From Atkinsonella hypoxylon (taxonomy: Eukaryota; Ascomycota; Sordariomycetes; Hypocreales; Clavicipitaceae): a DNA stretch of 28,621 nt. The position numbers and the translations under genes are program-made. The stretch covers positions 1-28,621 of the forward strand of contig JFHB01000295.1 of NCBI GenBank assembly GCA_000729835.1, written 5' to 3'. The notes beneath the pieces were generated by a model that worked only from the letters and a program-made list of their open reading frames with translations, made no database searches and was not told the origin of the DNA. Below are positions 1-10,840 of this stretch, piece by piece. Numbering within the stretch: the stretch's first letter is position 1; each line of letters starts with the position of its first letter.

Positions 1-9
1 CCGTGACAA

Positions 10-437
10 TAGAGTTGCTTATAAGGGTTGCTTGTTATTAGTGGAATTTGTTAAATTGTGCACGTAAGCGTCTCGTTTATATAGCTATAAGTCGATTTTT
101 TTGTTTTTATATAGTAAATCTTTTTGCGGAAATTATAAAGTAGCCTATAAGCCCCTTCTAGCGACTACAGCCTGCTAATATAGTTAGTAGGTCTATAAGG
201 AACTAGAAAGATTTAAGATCTTACTCTTACTAAGTTTGTTACAGCGCTCTTAATATAAAGATACTACTATTATAGTTATCTATTGCCTCTACGTAATCTA
301 TACTATACACTACAGCTTAATTTAGGCTGCTGCTGCTTCCACTATAAGATAATTACTAGAAGCAATTACAGGTGCTAAATCTAAGAGACTACTACTCTCT
401 TAGATATTTAGTCCTGTAATCTCTATTATTTTCAATA
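10..437 (+). repeat. Element C, partial 5' LTR
   Basis: This is the reverse complement of about 24723-25150 in the LTR of A. The LTR of A is 697 bases, so about 270 bases at the 5' side are missing here. The inner end is CAATA at 433-437, which fits a CAACA terminus after one C-to-T change. Positions 1-9 do not match A, so the breakpoint lies close to the window edge and its cause cannot be seen. Confidence 0.85.
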
Positions 438-539
438 GGTTATAAGCCTAGAAGACCTATCTGCAAGCTGTTAGCCCGCTGAAAATCTACTATTATGTAC
501 TATATTACCTACTAGAAGCTATATTAAGACCTACGCTAG
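438..539 (+). other. Element C leader, first part, with candidate primer-binding site
   Basis: Non-coding leader that continues at 8559. It begins GGTTATAAGCC directly after the LTR, the same bases that follow the LTR of A, and this is the place where a primer-binding site is expected. The priming tRNA was not identified. The last five bases (535-539, GCTAG) are the target duplication of element E. Confidence 0.6.
535..539. repeat. Target site duplication of element E, left copy (GCTAG)
   Basis: GCTAG here and at 8554-8558 flanks element E exactly. The uninterrupted sequence in element A near 24630 has one copy of the corresponding site. Confidence 0.9.
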
Positions 540-862
540 TGTTATGGACTCGAGCCTTAGGCTTAGGTCTTTTAGTAGAGAGAGGACAGCAGAAGAGGGA
601 TAGAGATCTATGTAGGTAAAGGGATAGAAGCGAGCTGCATTTGTCTAGAGGTTAGCTAGGCTTCACTAAGCCCTAAAGAGAGAACCTTAGCTATAGAGTA
701 TATACTAAAAGGGGCTCCTAAGGGGATAGACCTACCTCTAGATATATAGTATAGAGGTATAAAGAGGCTTCTAGTTCCTTCTCTCTTTCTCCTTTTCTCT
801 CTATAATTATAGTTCTTATTATAAACGCTAGTTAGTAGCAGCTACTAGGCTAGTTTATTATA
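540..862 (+). repeat. Element E 5' LTR (323 bp)
   Basis: It begins TGTTATGGACT, and the 3' LTR ends AGTCCATTACA, an inverted terminal pair with one mismatch. Both LTRs are 323 bases with no gap between them; differences are transitions. The first half of this copy keeps more C and G than the 3' copy, while its last 110 bases are the more mutated ones. Confidence 0.95.
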
Positions 863-1000
863 TACTATAATTATTCTATAGATAGAACACTAGTAAGAAT
901 AATGTTGTTTAGTTATAGCAATAAGGGCCTAGCTAGTTAGCTTAAGCACTCTTTTAACCTCTATAAAGAGGTAGAGAAAAATATAGAAGAAATTAGCTAA
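863..1000 (+). other. Element E leader
   Basis: Short untranslated stretch between the 5' LTR and gag. A primer-binding site should lie at its start, but the sequence CTATAATTATT is too mutated to assign to a tRNA. The gag start codon could not be located, so the right boundary is approximate. Confidence 0.5.
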
Positions 1001-2110
1001 AAAGCAGTAGAAATTATAGTACTTTATAAATTAATTAAGAGCTAATCTCTATAGATAAAGGAACTATAACGCTTTATAATAAACTATATATAGAAAGAAA
1101 AGCAGCTTTAAGCTGCAGTAAGCTAGTAGCTAAAGGAACTTAAATAAAAGCCTTTACCTATAGTAAACCCTTATAATAGAAATAAATAGAGCTTTTAGGC
1201 CTAGTAAATAGTAATTACCTAAAAGCTCTAGGCTAATAGTGCCTTTATAAGTATAATATAGAACTAGTAGTACTATTTATACTAAAGCTTATTGCTTAAG
1301 GTTTAGTAAAGAGTAGCTACCTATTATAAGGTAGGTAAAGTAAAAGAATATAATATATAGAGGTTTCTTAATTACTTAGAATTAGTCTTTATAGATTCTT
1401 ATTAATAGAACTAAGCTTTAATTAAGCTTAATTAGCTTTAATAGAGTAATAATAAGTAGTTTATAGAATTCTATATTTATTTTAAGAAGAAAATTATACT
1501 AATAAAAGGGGCTAACTAGAATAATAGTATAAAGTTAGCTAAGTTATAAATAGCACTTAATAAGGAAATAAAGGATTATAGTATAAGAAGAGATATTCTT
1601 TATTATAACTACCTTTAGGCAGTAAAGCGCTACTATAGTATTATATTAAACCTTAAGTTATATTGCATTAAGGAATAATACTAGCTAAAATATAGCTTTA
1701 GCGCTAAAGGGCTCTAGAATAGTAACACTAAAATAACTAAGGTTAACACTATAGAAACCTAATAGAGATAGAAAAGAAGTGTAAAAAAATCTAAAGTAAA
1801 ATAACTAAATAAGAATACTTTATAAGTAAAGTAGGTATTTAAGGCTAAACTTAAAAAATACTACTAAAAGAGATAATACCTTTAGTGTAAATTGTTTTAA
1901 CACTATATTTAAGGATATAAATAGTAATTAGTAAAATATAAGCTAAAGTTAACTAGTGTATAAGTAGCAGTAATAGATAATATATAGAAGAAGAACTCTA
2001 ATAAGTTAGAAAAAGGCTTATCTTTAGCCTTAAGCTTAGTATAGAGATAAAGGCAATATAAATAATATAATAACTCTTACTTAGTAAGTAGTTAAAAGAA
2101 GAATATAGAG
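1000..2110 (+). pseudogene. gag: Element E gag, RIP-degraded
   Basis: Structural capsid and nucleocapsid protein that forms the virus-like particle. Frame 2 from about 1361 reads as a retrotransposon gag capsid domain: a stretch like FLNYLELVFIDSY, then ALIKLNQL and FIEFYIYFKKK, the usual helical pattern of Ty3/gypsy gag, when TAG and TAA are read as mutated CAG, CAA or TGG. The frame runs on past 1859, where a basic, tyrosine-rich region follows; a clean CCHC zinc knuckle could not be confirmed. Both ends are approximate. Gag is in frame 2 and pol in frame 1, so the intact element probably used a minus-one frameshift or a separate start. Stops occur about once in ten to fifteen codons, so it is non-functional. 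Confidence 0.75.
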
Positions 2111-5100
2111 AGATAACTAAGAAAATAGATATATTACTGTTCTTTATCTCTATACTCTTTAACTAACTATTATTCTATAATATATAAATAGATAGTAGAT
2201 ATAACTACTTTACTGCAATAAGTAAGAGTTTAGTATAATGCCTTAGCTTAAAGTAAGTTCTATTACTATATAAAAGAATAGTGTAAATAGCAGTAAAGGT
2301 TAAATAGTAGTTCTATAATAGCTATTAAAGAAGTGCCTTAATTGCTTCTTTAGTTTACTTATAGGTAAATATTAATAGTTAGGTCTTCCTAGTAGTAGCC
2401 TATATAATCTTAAGCTTAACCTAAGATTATATCTTTAAAAGCCTATAGTTAGTTTATAATAGAATTATTCTTAACGCTACTAGCTAAAGCCTATTAGTAG
2501 GTAAGGCTAAAGGCTTTATAATTTAAGCAGTAGAAGCTTAAGACATTAAGGACCTAATAAAGCTAATGTTAGCAGTAGTTTATAGCGCTTTAATAAAATA
2601 GAGTAGAAGCTAAGAGATTACTATATATTTTATTGCTATAAGCCTTTAGGAAATTACCTCTATATTATTGTTATAAATATCTCTAAAAGGCCTTAATCTA
2701 CTAATACTGCTACTTAAATTAAAGAACTTTTATAATCTTTTTAAAGAAAAAAAAGCCTAAAGCTTTCTACTATATAGAGAGAGGCTAGATTACTATATTA
2801 GGCTAAAACAGCAGCTAAATAGCTCTTTACTGTTACTACTATAGGCCTTACTATATAATATACTATAGAACTATTTATTAGAAATTAAGAAGTAGGTAAT
2901 AAACTTAATAAATAAAGAATAAATTTAAGCTAGCTTCTCTTTAGTAATAATACCTATTCTTTTAGCTAAGAAGCTAAGTAAAGAATAGTAATTCTATATT
3001 AATTATTAAGCTCTTAATAAGATTATAGAATAGAACTACTATTTACTCCTTTTAATAAAGAAAACACTTAAGTTATTATTAAAGGTACACTAGTTTACTA
3101 AACTAAATATATAGTTAGCCTTCTATAGAATTTAAATAGTAAATAGTAAGAAGCACTTTATAGCGTTTTATACCTAGTTTAGCCTCTTTAAATAGCTAGT
3201 TTACCCCTTTAGGTTAATAGAAGCTTTAGCTATATTCTAACAATATATTAATAGTATATTAAGAGAGGCTCTAGAAAATTATATAACTACTTATTTAAAT
3301 AATATTCTTATTTACACTAGAGGTTTTAGGAAAGACTATATATATAAGGTATAAAGAATTCTAGAAAAGTTATAGTTAGTAGAGCTACACTTAGATCTTA
3401 AGAAATACTACTTTACTATAACTAAAGTTAAATACCTTAGCTTTATAGTTATAGTAAAAAGAGAGATATACTTAAATCTAGAGAAGATTATAGCTATTTA
3501 GAAGTAGTAAGCTTCTACTAAGTTATAAGGGGTATAAAGCTTTCTTAGATTTATAAACTTTTACTATAACTTTATATTAGATTTCTTAAATATTATAGAG
3601 CCTTTAGTTAACTTAATAAAGAAAAGAGTTCTATTTTAGTAGATAAAGGAATATAAGAGGTTATTTATAAGGCTTAAGGAGGCCTTTACTTTATACTTAG
3701 TTTTAGCCTAGTAGAACTCTAAGAAGAATATAGTAGTAAAAGCTAATTGCTTAAAAGAGGCTTTTAGTAGCTATTTATTCTAATATAATAAAGCTAGTGT
3801 ACTGCAGCCTATAGTATACTATTTAGCTAAGTTATCTCTAGCTTAATGTAACTATACTATTTACAATAAGAAACTTTTAGCAATAATATCTTACCTTAAA
3901 GCCTAAGCAGTAAAGTTATAAAGAGTAGTATATCCCTTTATAATCCTTATAGACTATAAGAATCTAGAATACTTTATATTTCTACAAAAAATCTTTAAGC
4001 ATTAAGCTAAGTAGATAGAGCTTCTCTCTCTTTTTAACTACTACCTATAATACTGCTTAGAGCTATAAGTAGAGTAACTAGATATATTATTACAATAAGA
4101 GTAGGATTAAGATAGAGTAACGCTATAGATAGGCTAAGTCCTTTAGCCTCTCTCTATTAGCTGCTTTAGCACTCTTTATAGAGATAAAAAGAAAAAGAAG
4201 AAGGTTATAAAGAATATTAAAATAAAGATAGCTAGTAAAGTAATACTAGGAAGTTAACTAACTATAGCTTTATAGGTACTAGCTAGAATAACGCTATTTC
4301 TAGATAAACATTTATAGAGCTTATAGAACTAAGGAGTATAAAAAGACTTAGTATACTTAATAAGGTTAAATATAGTCTAAAAGAGAGAGAGAAGGTTTCT
4401 ATTAAAGGTAAAAATATAAAAATAGATTATAGACTACACCCTTAATATATAAAGAGCGCTAGTTTACTAAAGCTACCTCTAGGTCCTTAAGTATAAGCTG
4501 TTAACTACTATACTAATATATAGAATATATAAGTTGCTAATATTAAGCTACCTAAAATAAAATACTATATTTTAGGCATTAATATATAACTATTACTAGA
4601 ATAGGCTATCCTAAGATATTACTTAATATATTTAAAACTACTACTATTACAGCAGCTAAAAGAGTAAGAGGTTGCAGTAAGGCCTTTTACAACTTATTTT
4701 AGCGCTAAATAGGTATTAGTTATAGATCTCTATAGATTTTATAATAGATTTACTAGCGCTAAACTAAGCTATACTCTCTTACTTAATAGTTATTATTAAT
4801 TAACTTTTAAAGTATATATAGTTAAAGGTAATAACCTCTATAGAGGTAAAGGAATATATTTAGTAGTTTAAGCATTATTAGTAGTAGTTTTATAGATTTC
4901 TAAGATAAATTATCTTTAACTATAGTTTAAATTAATTAAGTACCTTTTAAACTACTCTTTATTACCTTATTAAAATTAAATAATTACTATTTATATTCTA
5001 TTACCTATAAATAAACAGTAGAATAAAGAGAGTTAATTAGAAAGTATAAGTAATTCTATAGGTTATAGTTACCTTTTTACAATTTAACTAGCCTAAATAT

Positions 5101-5880
5101 CTCTCTATATATTAGCTAGCTATTAATAATAGAAATTCCTTAGTAACTAGTATAAGTTTAAACTAAGTAATATATAGGTATAATATAGACTTTATCTAAA
5201 AGCTTATAAATAAAGAGAAGTCTTAAGTTTTATATAAAGAGTAAGCTTTAGTGTTTCTTAAATAGCTATAGAAGAGTATAAATATTACTTAAGCTATAAT
5301 TAACTTTACTTAATAAAAGCAGTAAAAGTAGTTAAATAGAAGCTATAAGCTAATAGAATAGTATAAGGTAGAGAACTTAGTTTAGTTAATACTTTATTAT
5401 ATTAAAATAAACTACTTAAGTTAGAAGCTTAATTAAGTTATAGTAAAGTATATAGTTATAGATATACTAATACCTTTAACTATAAAGTTAGATATTTTAC
5501 TAGAAATTTACTTAGTCTTCTATATTAACCTTATTAAGTAAGCAGTAATAAACCTTTTACCTTTTTAGTAGCTAATAAACTTAAGGCTTAGTCTTAAGCT
5601 AACTATAATAAATACTAATCTATCCCTTAAGAAATATAAAGTAAAGGAAATTTTAGCTACTAAAAACGCTTTAGGCTAAAGAAAACACTATTAAGTGCTT
5701 ATTAAGTAGGTAAGATTTATTTAGCCTATATAGAAACTACTAAAAAACTTTCTTAATATAGAGGCACTAGATTAATTTAAGTTATAGTAAAAGAACGCTT
5801 AATTTAACAATAGACTTAGTAAAAATATAGTAAAATTTTATATAGACTTTAATAATAACTTAGTTACCTTTAACTAAAAA
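2111..5880 (+). pseudogene. pol: Element E pol: protease, reverse transcriptase, RNase H, integrase, chromodomain (RIP-degraded)
   Basis: One continuous frame 1 with no net indel. Protease: D-S-R-Y at 2191-2202, a mutated DSGC active site (GGA to AGA), followed near 2410-2450 by the DYIFKSLQLVYN stretch typical of fungal chromovirus proteases (DxIxGxPWL). Reverse transcriptase: ALNKI at 3010-3024 and the catalytic YLDDILIY box at 3292-3315, now YLNNILIY by G-to-A change. RNase H follows at about 3520-3960, then integrase at about 4380-5200, with a C-terminal NSRIKRVN stretch (degraded TDGxTERVN). A chromodomain lies at about 5641-5800 (KHYxVLIKxVRFIxPI, from HYQVLIKWVGF...). Chromodomains bind methylated histone H3K9 and direct integration to heterochromatin. 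Stop codons throughout make it dead. Ends are approximate. Confidence 0.93.
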
Positions 5881-5969
5881 TAAAAGAAAATAAACTTCTC
5901 TTTATAAAGGCTTATATAACTATAAAAAAAAAAAAATAAAATAAAAGAAATTTCTTAGTAAGTAGTAAA

Positions 5970-7575
5970 AAGGCATTAGTGCTTATAGCGTAAAGGTATA
6001 ACTACCTAGAAAGCGCTCTATTGCTCTTTAAGTAGTTATAGAATAGAAGCTAAAGGAACTATATAGTGTCTCTAGAGTAGCGTAAGAGCTAGAGCTAGAA
6101 TAGTAGCGCTAGTAGAAGGTATAGGGGCTAGAGTAGATAAAAATATAACTAATGCTCTAGATTAAGGCTTTACTTTAGTAAGTATAAATAAGAATATAAT
6201 ATCTTAAATAGCTTAGCGCTTTAGGTATAAAGGTATAGTTTTAAGGGAAAGAAAAATAGAAAAAAAGAAGGCTAAAGGAGCAATAAGCTAAGTTAAAGTT
6301 ATATACTTTAGGAATATAGATAGTAATTAGCGCTATAAGTAGTTTAAGCTTTTAAGCTCTACCTAAAGGTAGATATATTTTTAGTGTATTACCTTAAGGT
6401 TATTCTATAAGAGTAAAGGGATAATATATAGCAGTAAAGAAGCCTTATACAGCAGTAAAGAGGCAGTAGTAGTAGAGATTAATAATATATAATAAAGTGT
6501 AGGTATAGGTAAAGGCAATAATAAAGGTATAGTAATAGCAGTAGTAGTAGTAAATATAGAAAAAAATAAGAAGTTATTATTAATATCTATAGAGATATAC
6601 TTATACTTATTAGGGTTAAACTTATTATTCTTTAGAATAATAAAGGCTATAGTACTTTTATAGATTATAGAAAAAAAAGAAGTAAGTGTAGAAAAGCTAC
6701 TAGCTTAAGTTATATAATAAAGAGAAGAAAAGAGTACAACCTTCTTTTCTATATAATTAGCAGTAAGTATATTCTTAAGAATAGTATTATAGTAATTATA
6801 TATATTTAAGAACTTATAAATAAAGATAGTTTAGTAGGTAAGCTAGCTAAAGTAAAAGAGAATTAATATAGACTTAACTATAAAACCTTAGTTAATAAGT
6901 TTCTATATTTTAGTAAAGTAATACTATAGGTAAAAATGCTTAGTAAAAAGGCTTAAATTCTAGATATAGCCTCTATACCTCTATATATATAGTTAGTATC
7001 CCCTCCTTTAGCTAGAACAATAGTTATATAAGCCCTTTTTATAAAGGTTGTTGCAATATAGTATATAAATATCTTTAAGGATATTACTATTAAATAGCTC
7101 TAAATTGTTTAAGTTCCTTTATATAAGAAAACTATAGATATAGCAGCAATAAAGAACTATTAACACTATAGAAGTAGAGGTAGTAAAGGCGTTAGCGCTA
7201 ATAATATAGCTGTTAAAGTTCTAGATATATTCTAGGTTAGCAAAAGAATAAGCTATATATAGATAAAGAAGCAGTATACTTTAGGCTAATAGAATAATAT
7301 TTTATAGTTTTAATTAGCTAGCTACTTATAGTTAAATAAATTCTATTTAGAGGCAATAGAAGGGGGTTCTTTTACATTAAAAGAAGCAGCAGCAGCTATA
7401 TAGTGTAAGAAGGAATTTTAGGAAGTAACAATAGAATTACTTATTTATAATATAGAGAGAAAATATAATATAAAAGAGGAAGAAAAAGGTAAAGGAAAGA
7501 GAAAAGGAATTATTTATTTTTATATTAAAAACAGCTAAAGGCTAGCTGCTAGTTTATTATGCACTAAAGGGATAA
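5970..7575 (+). pseudogene. Element E possible third reading frame, unknown protein
   Basis: The region between pol and the 3' LTR contains a coding-like stretch in frame 3, clearest from 6543 to 7575 (about 344 codons, about 22 stops, all TAG or TAA of the kind RIP makes). Frames 1 and 2 have clearly more stops over the first part of the stretch. Readable pieces include KLAKVKEN, KKAQILDIAS, LALFIKVV-like and EAIEGGSFTLKEAAAA, and a lysine and glutamate rich tail near 7470. I do not recognise the protein. From 5970 to 6540 the same frame is richer in stops, and another frame there reads as a charged, possibly coiled-coil protein, so that part is uncertain. Possibilities are an extra ORF of the element, a captured host gene fragment, or chance. 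Confidence 0.4.
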
Positions 7576-7661
7576 TAATAATAATAACTATTTACACCTT
7601 ACTAGCTATTAGTTTATTATACACTAAGAGAATAACACTAATAATAACTATTTGCGCTCTA
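7542..7661 (+). repeat. Two-copy 60-bp tandem repeat in element E
   Basis: The stretch starting CTAGCTGCTAGTTTATTAT at 7542 is repeated starting CTAGCTATTAGTTTATTAT at 7602, an exact 60-base period with scattered transitions. It lies just after the possible third reading frame and before a less mutated untranslated stretch. Confidence 0.85.
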
Positions 7662-8212
7662 CACCCTTAACAACACCCCTTATATATAGATAGGTTATAT
7701 ATAACTAACAACTGTTTACAACAACAATAAGAATAAGAGAGAGAGAGTGCCTTCTAGTTAACAAGAGGGACTATTATATAATAATTGCTCTAAACGTAAG
7801 AAGACCTAGGGATATAAGCAGTTTATGCGCTAGCAGCACTAGCATTATAGCTAGCACCTATATAATAGGCAGATAATTAATAGCTATATATAGAGGATTA
7901 TAAGGCAAAGAGGGGTAGGGGGTTAATAGACCTTAGGAGGGTACAATTAAAGGGAAGGGGGGTAGAGCAAATGTTTGTTTATATATTAGCTCTATAATAC
8001 TGCGCTAACAACAACTAATGCGTTAGTGCAGCAATAGAGCAGCTAGAGTAAAGCGCCTAGGCGCAGACGTTATACCTCTATTTTTATTTTATTTATTTAT
8101 TTTTTTTTTTTATAAGTAAACAATAGAGGAAATATAAAGGGGGAGCAGATAGAGTATTAGCTGCTATTTATAGCACCTACTATAGACAATAAAAGGGATT
8201 ATTATAGAGCCT
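7662..8212 (+). other. Element E 3' untranslated region
   Basis: About 550 bases with no coding signal on either strand. It is less RIP-mutated than the pol region: GC pieces such as a perfect 12-base palindrome GCGCCTAGGCGC (8053-8064) and GGAAGGGGGG near 7953 survive. A T-rich run lies at about 8085-8110. I see no promoter or gene here. Confidence 0.6.
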
Positions 8213-8229
8213 AAGAGGAGAAGGAGAGT
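8213..8229 (+). promoter_or_regulatory. Element E polypurine tract
   Basis: AAGAGGAGAAGGAGAG lies directly before the 3' LTR. This purine run is where plus-strand DNA synthesis is primed in LTR retrotransposons, and its position confirms the + orientation. Confidence 0.88.
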
Positions 8230-8230
8230 A

Positions 8231-8553
8231 TATTATAGACTTAAGCCTTAGGCTTAGGTCTTTTAGTAGAGAGAGAACAGCAGAAGAGAGATAGAGATCT
8301 ATATAGGTAAAGGGATAGAAGCAAGCTGTATTTATTTAGGGGTTAGCTAGGCTTTACTAAGCCCTAAAGAGGGGACCTTAGCTATAGAGTATATACTAAA
8401 AGGGGCTCCTAAGGGGATAGACCTACCTCTAGATATATAGTATAGGGGCATAGGGAGGCTTCTAGTTCCTTCTCTCTTCCTCCTTTCCTCCCTATGATTA
8501 TAGTTCTCATTATAGACGCTAGTTAGCAGCAGCCACTAGGCCAGTCCATTACA
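8231..8553 (+). repeat. Element E 3' LTR (323 bp)
   Basis: Partner of 540-862, gap-free. It begins TATTATAGAC (TGTTATGGAC with three G-to-A changes) and ends GTCCATTACA. Its last 110 bases are much less mutated than the same part of the 5' LTR. Confidence 0.95.
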
Positions 8554-8558
8554 GCTAG
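8554..8558. repeat. Target site duplication of element E, right copy (GCTAG)
   Basis: Matches 535-539. After it the sequence of element C resumes (AGTAGCTATTGCTGC), collinear with the reverse complement of element A. Confidence 0.9.
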
Positions 8559-9427
8559 TAGCTATTGCTGCTAAAACTATTAGTAGCTTGCTGGAAGCTA
8601 TTAATACCTACTGCATATATATCGCTAGCCACTATACTAGTGTTTTTATTCTGCCTACCCTATACCTCCTGCACTAGTTCTATGCACTCTATATATACAC
8701 ACTTTTAAAGCTATTCTTAATAGCTAGGTTCTATTGTTGTGCAACATTAAAATATATATATCTGTATACATTATATTTGCACTATAAATCGTTTTATTAG
8801 GCACTGCTTAATCAATTATTTCTATTAAGAAATAAGCTTAGCGCTGCACTACATTACTTATTGTTGTGCTGTTATCTTATATATTGTGCACCCTATACAC
8901 CTCTGTTAGTAGCTATACTACAATTTATAGTGCACGCCTAATAGCTCTTATTGCTGTTAGATATTCCTGTGTTTTTAGTTACAGAATTAATTTATATAGT
9001 ATTTCTACTAGTTAGGATTTTAAAGTAGAAATTAGCTAAATATCCCTAAATTAGCTGTGCCTAGGTCTCTACTAAGTTATTAGAACCTAATTAGAGAAGA
9101 ATCTCCTAAATTTTTTAGCTAAAAATAGCTAGAACCTATATTTTATGCCTCTCGCAACCGCTTATTAATCTAGTCTGCTATACAAATTGTATGCGTATAT
9201 AGATTGCAATATAATGCAGCCTTAAAGCCTGTTATACCTATTACGAAAGAAATCGGAGAAAAATCTCAGTATAATTTCTAAAGATATAGGGCACTTCTAG
9301 GCCTATAATAGAGCAATCTATTGATATCTAGTAGAGGTTATTACTGTTATTTACTACTATTTCCACTGTAATTTAGGTATAATTAGCTATAAAAGAGCGT
9401 TAAATTAGCTATTTTTAAACCCTTAAA
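8559..9427 (+). other. Element C leader, second part
   Basis: Untranslated leader between LTR and gag, homologous to 23756-24620 of A in inverse orientation. Together with 438-539 it gives a leader of about 970 bases, close to the 967 bases in A. I see no open frame of note. CpA and TpG survive better here than in E. Confidence 0.75.
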
Positions 9428-10527
9428 ATAGCACTAAAAGGAACAGGTAAGGGAAAGAGCATAAGCCCTAAATAGAGTAGTAGTTCTAGTACACTAGCTA
9501 CAGCTGCTACTAGCTTTCCTAGTCCAGCAAGGTCTCCCCCTTAGCTAGTAGATTCCTCTTCTAATAAAGAAGATTATATAGCTAAGAAGGCTCTAAAAGA
9601 AGCTAGATTAGCTTCTAAAAGAGTAGTGTAAGTCTATAATGTTTAAGCTAATCTAAAAGCTTAAATAGATAAGCAACAAGAGACCCTAAATAGATTTATT
9701 AGGTATAGTAAAGTAAAATAAAGCTAAAATAAAGGTAATATAGCTGATTTACTAAGTAAATTAGATACTATAATTACATCTATAGGTAATCTCTTAATAG
9801 GGTCTCCTAAGGCAGATCCTGTTACTTCTAAGACTTCTAAAGTCTCTTTTAAAGCCCCTAAACCTTCTAGTTCTAATAGTGCTACTTTTCTGCCTGCTTT
9901 TAATAAAGGCACTATAAAAGAGCTAAATAAGAAGGTCCACTTGATTCTAGAGGCTGCTAAGCTAAAAGGCCCTAAAAATTTTAAACAGTAGAAGCAAGCT
10001 TTAACTATTTAATTTAAGGCACTAGGATTTCCTTAATTTATTAATAATCCTAGTATAGCTAGTACATTAGTAGATTTAGAGCAAGCTATTATCCTTATAA
10101 TTATAAGAGATAGTTGCTAATCTAGACCTTAAGCTGCTATAAGCTAGCATAAGTCCCCTATAGATGCCTATAACGTTCTAGTTAGGCAATATTCGTAAAG
10201 TGCTAAAATACAACGTAGTATGCTATATACTAGTTATTATAACTTATCGTTTTCGAACTATAAGGGATCTTTAGAGGCCTTTAATGCTAAATTTAATAAT
10301 TTACTAGCTAGATTACAGCTCTATAGTATAGCTATTAATTCTATTAACTAAGTAAATTATTATATTAATGCTTTAAAGAAGACCTTCCCTAGCTAGGCTA
10401 AAAGGCAGCGATATTCTATTAGAGCTGCTAGAGCACAAGGTCTATCTGTAAAAATGCTAAATTTACAGTTCCTTATAGCTAACTTATTAGAAGAACAAAG
10501 AGATAAAAGCTCCTCTATATCTAAGGC
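9428..10527 (+). pseudogene. gag: Element C gag, 3' truncated and RIP-degraded
   Basis: N-terminal part of the copia polyprotein. The likely start is ATA at 9428 (ATG in the ancestor, reading xALKGTGKGKS), and the same ATA occurs in A. A serine-rich N-terminus is followed by a capsid domain that ends with KMLNLQFLIANLLEEQRDKS near 10450-10510. Compared with A it differs by CpA-to-TpA changes and by small in-frame gaps of three and six bases near 9802-9860, so the two lineages diverged while gag was still under selection. Homology with A stops at 10527, in the middle of gag, where element D starts with TGTTACGGG. Everything downstream (protease to RNase H) is outside the window. Confidence 0.85.
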
Positions 10528-10724
10528 TGTTACGGGATAATCCTACAGACCTGCAGGTCACTAGTGTACATAACCGCAATCATGTATAAGTAGTCAGAAG
10601 CAACACTTAGGTAGTTAGATTGAACAATTAACCATTATTCACTAGAACACTATTACTGAATGCTCCTTATAGAAGCTCTTATAACTCCTCTTACAAATTA
10701 TTATATAACCTATTAAATCTAACA
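10528..10724 (+). repeat. Element D, probable 5' LTR
   Basis: The left end TGTTACGGGATAATCC is clear because homology of element C with A stops there. The right end is uncertain: AATCTAACA at 10716-10724 is a plausible mutated terminus, giving about 197 bases, but the partner LTR is outside the window. The first 110 bases keep unmutated GC words (CTGCAGGTCACTAG) and the rest is AT-rich. Confidence 0.5.
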
Positions 10725-10840
10725 ACCTATTGTTACTTCTAATAAACTTACGTTAAATACTACTGTAATAAGTAGTAGCAATTGCTTCTAATTATTGCTA
10801 ACTCTCCTTAAGCTTAAAAAGCTAAAATTGTAATATTTAA
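10725..10840 (+). other. Element D leader
   Basis: Short AT-rich stretch between the supposed LTR and gag. A primer-binding site is expected at its start but cannot be assigned. Confidence 0.35.

Larger units (their letters stand above)
540..8553 (+). mobile_element. Element E: full-length Ty3/gypsy chromovirus, RIP-inactivated
   Basis: The element is 8014 bases long, with 323-bp LTRs at 540-862 and 8231-8553, a 5-bp target duplication, a gag in frame 2, a pol in frame 1 with protease, reverse transcriptase, RNase H, integrase and chromodomain in that order, and a polypurine tract before the 3' LTR. The order of integrase after reverse transcriptase and RNase H plus the C-terminal chromodomain places it among the chromoviruses of Ty3/gypsy. 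It also carries about 2.3 kb between pol and the 3' LTR, more than such an element needs. Every frame is closed by many TAG and TAA codons. It inserted into the leader of element C. Confidence 0.95.
10..10527 (+). mobile_element. Element C: truncated Ty1/copia-type LTR retrotransposon, interrupted by element E
   Basis: Positions 10-539 plus 8559-10527 are the reverse complement of one continuous stretch of element A (about 25150 down to 22665), so C and A belong to the same family in opposite orientation. C holds a partial LTR, a leader of roughly 970 bases and the gag part of the polyprotein. It is broken three times: its LTR stops at about position 10, element E sits in its leader, and its gag stops at 10527 where element D begins. 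The rest of C is expected to the right of the window, beyond D. C is the oldest layer of the nest because E and D are both inserted in it. Confidence 0.88.

Noticed and set aside
1880..1920. Possible CCHC zinc knuckle in the gag of E (C-K-L-F-x-H)
   Set aside because: The second cysteine cannot be restored by a C-to-T or G-to-A change, so the motif is not supported.
8053..8064. 12-base palindrome as a replication origin or regulator site
   Set aside because: An isolated short palindrome with no supporting motif or context.
8085..8110. T-rich run as a LINE poly(A) tail on the minus strand
   Set aside because: No LINE coding sequence or target duplication beside it; it lies inside the 3' region of element E.
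9724..9912. Minus-strand open frame of 62 codons, with a near-identical frame on the + strand at 23262-23459
   Set aside because: Both are antisense shadows of the copia gag in C and A. The similarity comes from the gag homology, not from a separate gene.
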